Positions 4,403 to 6,720 of a DNA stretch of 6,720 bases are shown one piece after another. A program made the position numbers and the translations under genes. Where the stretch lies: the NCBI GenBank assembly GCA_030640765.1, contig DAOWIT010000023.1, positions 1 through 6,720 on the forward strand, in the 5' to 3' direction. Each line of letters begins with the position of its first letter. Positions within the stretch are counted from its first letter, which is position 1. This DNA is from Candidatus Latescibacterota bacterium (lineage in GTDB: Bacteria > Latescibacterota > MVCY01). The notes beneath the pieces were generated by a model. That model had not been told where the DNA came from, did not search any database, and was given only the letters and a program-made list of their open reading frames with translations.

Positions 4403-5389
4403 ATGAAAGGTATAGTGAATCGCCCCGCCTACAGGGCACAACATCAACACCCTGAAGAGGGGGCCATTCATCCCCGTGCACAGCACGGGGTATTCTGGCG
4501 AAATCGCATAAAAATCAGAAAAAGGGAGTTCGCGTCAATTGCCCTGGGGGTTTTTCTGCTGCTCCCTCTGGGTGTTGCCCAGGGACAACTCAACTCCTTT
4601 AACGCTTCCAGCCCCTCTGATCTGCTTTTCTTGACCACGGCGGACATCATGAAGGGGCATTTTAATTTGGGGATAGAAGTGGAATTCAACGACTATTCCC
4701 ACGTGATTTACGACAATGAATTCCGCTACGGTCTGCTGGCCAACTGGGCGGGTTTCGATCGGTTTGAATTGGGCTTGCGCCTGCCCTACCAACTTTCGTG
4801 GAATGTGACCTTTAATCAGTTCTTAAGGGAACAAGAGATTCGGCATCGGGGACCAGATGACCTAAAGATCCGTGGTAAACTGAAGATTCTCGATCGCCAA
4901 CAGCAGGGTCTGGGGGCAGCAATAGGATTTACGGCATTGAAAACTATGGATCCAAGGGAAGAGGACGGGGAGATCTCCCGACGGTGGGATCTTGGGGCAT
5001 ACGGTGTCGTCTCCATGGAGCGTCAGAAGTTTAATATGCACCTGAATTTCCTCTATGTACCCATCAATGAAACAATTGCAATCCCCAGCTGTGGAGAGGT
5101 AAAGTTAACCAACCTGACACATTTGGGGCTGGGAGTGCGTTTTCCCGTCTTCTGGAAGATGAATATGATCCACGAGTTGGTGTTTGAACAGAGCTTTCCC
5201 AAGTTTGTCGCCGCTGGTTTTTTAGAAGATGAGCACCGGCTTATCCGCCACCGATGGCTGACCTGGAATTTAGGGGGAACCCGGGAGTGGGGGAAACATC
5301 TATTTCTGAGAGGGGCGATTACCTTAAGCTTTCTGGAAGGGTCCTTTGACCTGGCCAGGGAGCTGGTGCAGATAAGCTATTCGTTTTGA
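4403..5389 (+). CDS. Predicted outer-membrane beta-barrel protein with an expanded leader
   Basis: This is a 328-residue protein. Residues 42-60 (EFASIALGVFLLLPLGVAQ) form a signal peptide with cleavage likely near GVAQGQ. The mature part is rich in alternating, aromatic-bordered strands, such as GHFNLGIEVEFNDY, FDRFELGLRLPYQLSW, LGAAIGFTALKT, FNMHLNFLYVPI and LFLRGAITLSF. It ends ISYSF with a terminal Phe, the classic recognition end for BAM-dependent insertion. The SSPSDLLFLTTADIMKGHFNLG start recalls uncharacterised bacterial outer-membrane 'transporter' families; substrate and exact family are unknown. The leader is odd: about 40 residues precede the hydrophobic core, and 28 of them (8-35) are encoded by an apparent palindromic insertion. 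No ATG, GTG or TTG lies in frame between the GTG at 4415 and the signal core. There is no obvious own promoter, because the cold-shock terminator ends 19 bp before the ATG. Confidence 0.8.
   Translation: MKGIVNRPAYRAQHQHPEEGAIHPRAQHGVFWRNRIKIRKREFASIALGVFLLLPLGVAQGQLNSFNASSPSDLLFLTTADIMKGHFNLGIEVEFNDYSHVIYDNEFRYGLLANWAGFDRFELGLRLPYQLSWNVTFNQFLREQEIRHRGPDDLKIRGKLKILDRQQQGLGAAIGFTALKTMDPREEDGEISRRWDLGAYGVVSMERQKFNMHLNFLYVPINETIAIPSCGEVKLTNLTHLGLGVRFPVFWKMNMIHELVFEQSFPKFVAAGFLEDEHRLIRHRWLTWNLGGTREWGKHLFLRGAITLSFLEGSFDLARELVQISYSF
4418..4507. repeat. Palindromic insertion (84 bp plus AATCGC direct repeats) in the leader of the beta-barrel gene
   Basis: AATCGC occurs at 4418-4423 and 4502-4507, exactly 84 bp apart, a multiple of three. 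Between them is the perfect hairpin CCCCGTGC/GCACGGGG (4472-4479 with 4483-4490, loop ACA), preceded by GGGGGCCATTCAT and followed by TATTCTGGCG. CCATTCATCCCC...GGGGTATTCTGGCG resembles the hairpin ends seen on IS200/IS605-type elements (recalled pattern, not checked). Removing 84 bp joins MKGIVNR directly to IKIRKREFASIALG, an ordinary signal peptide. The direct repeat is short and could be chance. Confidence 0.55.
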
Positions 5390-5472
5390 AACTCTCTTGT
5401 ATTTCTCCTCTATCAAACATCTCTTTTGGGGCAGCACGCGATCGGGGGACATTCAGCTGTTCGAAAAAATAC

Positions 5473-5501
5473 TTGACATTCTCGTTCCCCTTGTGTATTA
5501 T
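5473..5501 (+). promoter_or_regulatory. Sigma70-type promoter of the TonB-dependent receptor gene
   Basis: TTGACA (5473-5478) is a perfect -35 box, followed by a 17-bp spacer and TATTAT (5496-5501), which matches 5 of 6 of the -10 consensus. Transcription would start near 5508, about 52 nt before the ATG. ACCT-TT-AGGT (5511-5520), a short dyad just after the start site, could be an operator, but it is too short to assign to a regulator. It lies in the 170-bp gap after the beta-barrel gene, which shows no clear terminator. Confidence 0.75.
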
Positions 5502-5559
5502 TACACTGTAACCTTTAGGTAACAGTTCTCCTTCCATTTTTGGTAAAAAGGCGGGCTAA

Positions 5560-6720
5560 ATGGCATTAGCACGCAAAAAACGCCTGGTAATCTTCCTTTG
5601 CTTGGGGGTTGGAGTTATAGCGGCGACCGTCAAGTCGCCATCTTGTGGAGGTCTAAGGACCTCAGCTTCCCTGAGCAAAACTGCTCGCCTTTCAGGGATA
5701 GTCCAGGGCAGTCAAACCAGAAAACCTGTTCCCTATGCCATCTTGAGCATTGTTGAACTTCAAAGAGGGACTGTTTCCGACAAAAATGGGAGCTTCACTT
5801 TCCAAGATCTCCCCTTTGACAATTACACTTTGCTTGTAGACAAAACAGGTTACTCCCCCATAAACTTTCCGATTGACTTCACTCCTCAGACCCCCCAACC
5901 GATGATAATCAACCTCGCTCCGTTGAATAATGATCTATATTTAACGGGGCTTGAACCAAGAACTTACAGAGTAGAACCCATCGTCGTTACCGCATCTCGG
6001 AAAGAGCAACCAGCAGATCAGGTCCCCCAGAATGTCACGGCTCTGACAAAAGACGAAATAGAATTGCTGCCTGCGCATAACCTGGCCGAGGCTTTGAATT
6101 ATGTTCCTGGACTGGCTGTGCAAATCAACGGCGGCCCCGGTAATGTTGCCTATCCGATGATCCAGGGGGCAGAATATCGGCACACACTTGTTCTGATCGA
6201 TGGCATTCCGATCAACACCCAGACCGAAGGGTGGGCAGATATATCCCAGATCCCCTTGGAAGAGATCGAACGAATCGAAGTCCAGAAAGGCCCGGGTTCA
6301 TCCGTCTGGGGTTCCTCATTGGGAGGAGTGATAAATGTGATCACCAGATCCCCGTCAAAACAGATGCGGGGTGATCTCGGATTCTCCTTCGGGGAAAGGA
6401 ATACTCAACAATATCACTTGGGAGCAAGCGGCACAGTCGCCGATGTCGGTTATCTGTTCACCTTGAGACAATTGGAGACTGACGGCTTTCGGCCGAAAAA
6501 CGGTTACCAGGGAGACAATCTGTTCGCCAAAGTGGAGACATATATCTCTGAGTCAGCAAAGATCAGCGGGTCTTTCGGTCACAACAATGGGGAAGGTGCC
6601 GGCGATGAGTTCATGACCCCGGATAGCCTGAGATATTGGACAGACTATAAGCGGAGAAACAGCTATGCCACCCTTCGTTTAGAGACAATACCGGCCAATT
6701 GGATGGGTCTGAGGGTCTTC
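5560..6720 (+). CDS. TonB-dependent outer-membrane receptor, 5' part (runs off the window)
   Basis: The frame is open for 387 codons with no stop before the window edge. Residues 1-22 form a signal peptide (ALARKKRLVIFLCLGVGVIAA). Residues about 43-125 are a carboxypeptidase-regulatory-like beta-sandwich (RLSGIVQG, PVPYAILSI, VSDKNGSFTFQDLP, YTLLVDKTGY). EPIVVTASR (139-147) is the TonB-box-like segment. The plug domain spans about 148-263, with LAEALNYVPGLAVQ (175-188), LVLIDGIPIN (210-219), LEEIERIEVQKGPGSSVWG and the closing GGVINVITR (255-263). The first barrel strands follow. Such receptors import bulky substrates (siderophores, cobalamin, glycans or peptides) using TonB energy; nothing visible fixes the substrate. 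ATG 5560 is the start because TAA stands directly before it in frame and AAGGCGG lies 5 nt upstream. The full protein would usually be 650-1000 residues. Two tandem hairpins lie in codons 21-35. Confidence 0.95.
   Translation, partial: MALARKKRLVIFLCLGVGVIAATVKSPSCGGLRTSASLSKTARLSGIVQGSQTRKPVPYAILSIVELQRGTVSDKNGSFTFQDLPFDNYTLLVDKTGYSPINFPIDFTPQTPQPMIINLAPLNNDLYLTGLEPRTYRVEPIVVTASRKEQPADQVPQNVTALTKDEIELLPAHNLAEALNYVPGLAVQINGGPGNVAYPMIQGAEYRHTLVLIDGIPINTQTEGWADISQIPLEEIERIEVQKGPGSSVWGSSLGGVINVITRSPSKQMRGDLGFSFGERNTQQYHLGASGTVADVGYLFTLRQLETDGFRPKNGYQGDNLFAKVETYISESAKISGSFGHNNGEGAGDEFMTPDSLRYWTDYKRRNSYATLRLETIPANWMGLRVF
5622..5663. repeat. Two tandem perfect hairpins in the leader of the TonB receptor gene
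   Basis: GGCGAC (5622-5627) pairs with GTCGCC (5634-5639), loop CGTCAA. Eight bases later GAGGTC (5648-5653) pairs with GACCTC (5658-5663), loop TAAG. They encode residues 21-35, between the signal peptide core and the regulatory-like domain, where sequence is weakly constrained. They may be a small in-frame palindromic repeat or an mRNA structure near the start; chance is not excluded. Confidence 0.4.

Noticed and set aside
4130..6720. Defence or toxin-antitoxin system
   Set aside because: No nuclease, toxin, antitoxin, helicase or integrase motif was found; all recognisable genes are envelope, cold-shock or DHS-like.

Overview
The window (6720 bp) looks like chromosome from a Gram-negative, double-membraned bacterium. 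The evidence is a SPOR-domain protein with a lipoprotein-like anchor, a DUF3108 protein with a signal peptide, a lipopolysaccharide-core-type glycosyltransferase, an outer-membrane beta-barrel ending in Phe, and a TonB-dependent receptor. Base composition is intermediate, TTG starts are common, and small palindromic repeats are scattered between genes. That style is familiar from uncultivated FCB-like or other candidate phyla, but this placement is a guess and the sequence does not fix the phylum.

Layout. Positions 11-149 hold a small composite inverted-repeat element. Four genes follow on the minus strand, read from right to left: a family 2 glycosyltransferase (3528-2752), a DUF3108 protein (2750-1980), a bacterial deoxyhypusine-synthase-like protein (1937-993) and a SPOR-domain protein (764-174). 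The first two are separated by 1 nt and the third follows after 42 nt, so these three probably form an operon. The SPOR gene is set apart by a 228-bp gap that is mostly a fold-back repeat (788-987).

The 601-bp divergent region 3529-4129 holds a structured leader for the minus-strand operon, a 131-bp MITE-like element (3776-3906) and the promoter and leader of a cold-shock gene. On the plus strand come the cold-shock protein (4130-4330), a strong intrinsic terminator (4342-4383), an outer-membrane beta-barrel protein (4403-5389), a good sigma70-type promoter (5473-5501) and the first 387 codons of a TonB-dependent receptor (5560 to the window end, no stop reached).

How the genes fit together: most are envelope genes. 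The glycosyltransferase suggests LPS or core sugar transfer, DUF3108 is a periplasmic protein, SPOR domains bind septal peptidoglycan, and the beta-barrel and TonB receptor are outer-membrane proteins. The deoxyhypusine-synthase-like gene is the odd member, and the residue aligned by eye with the catalytic lysine is Leu.

I see no CRISPR array, defence island, phage or transposase gene. The most interesting signals are (i) an apparent in-frame 84-bp palindromic insertion, bounded by AATCGC direct repeats, in the leader of the beta-barrel gene, with a possible similar palindromic segment in the leader of the TonB receptor; (ii) a cold-shock gene whose terminator lies 19 nt before the beta-barrel start, raising the possibility of control by antitermination; and (iii) several nested, symmetric small palindromic elements.
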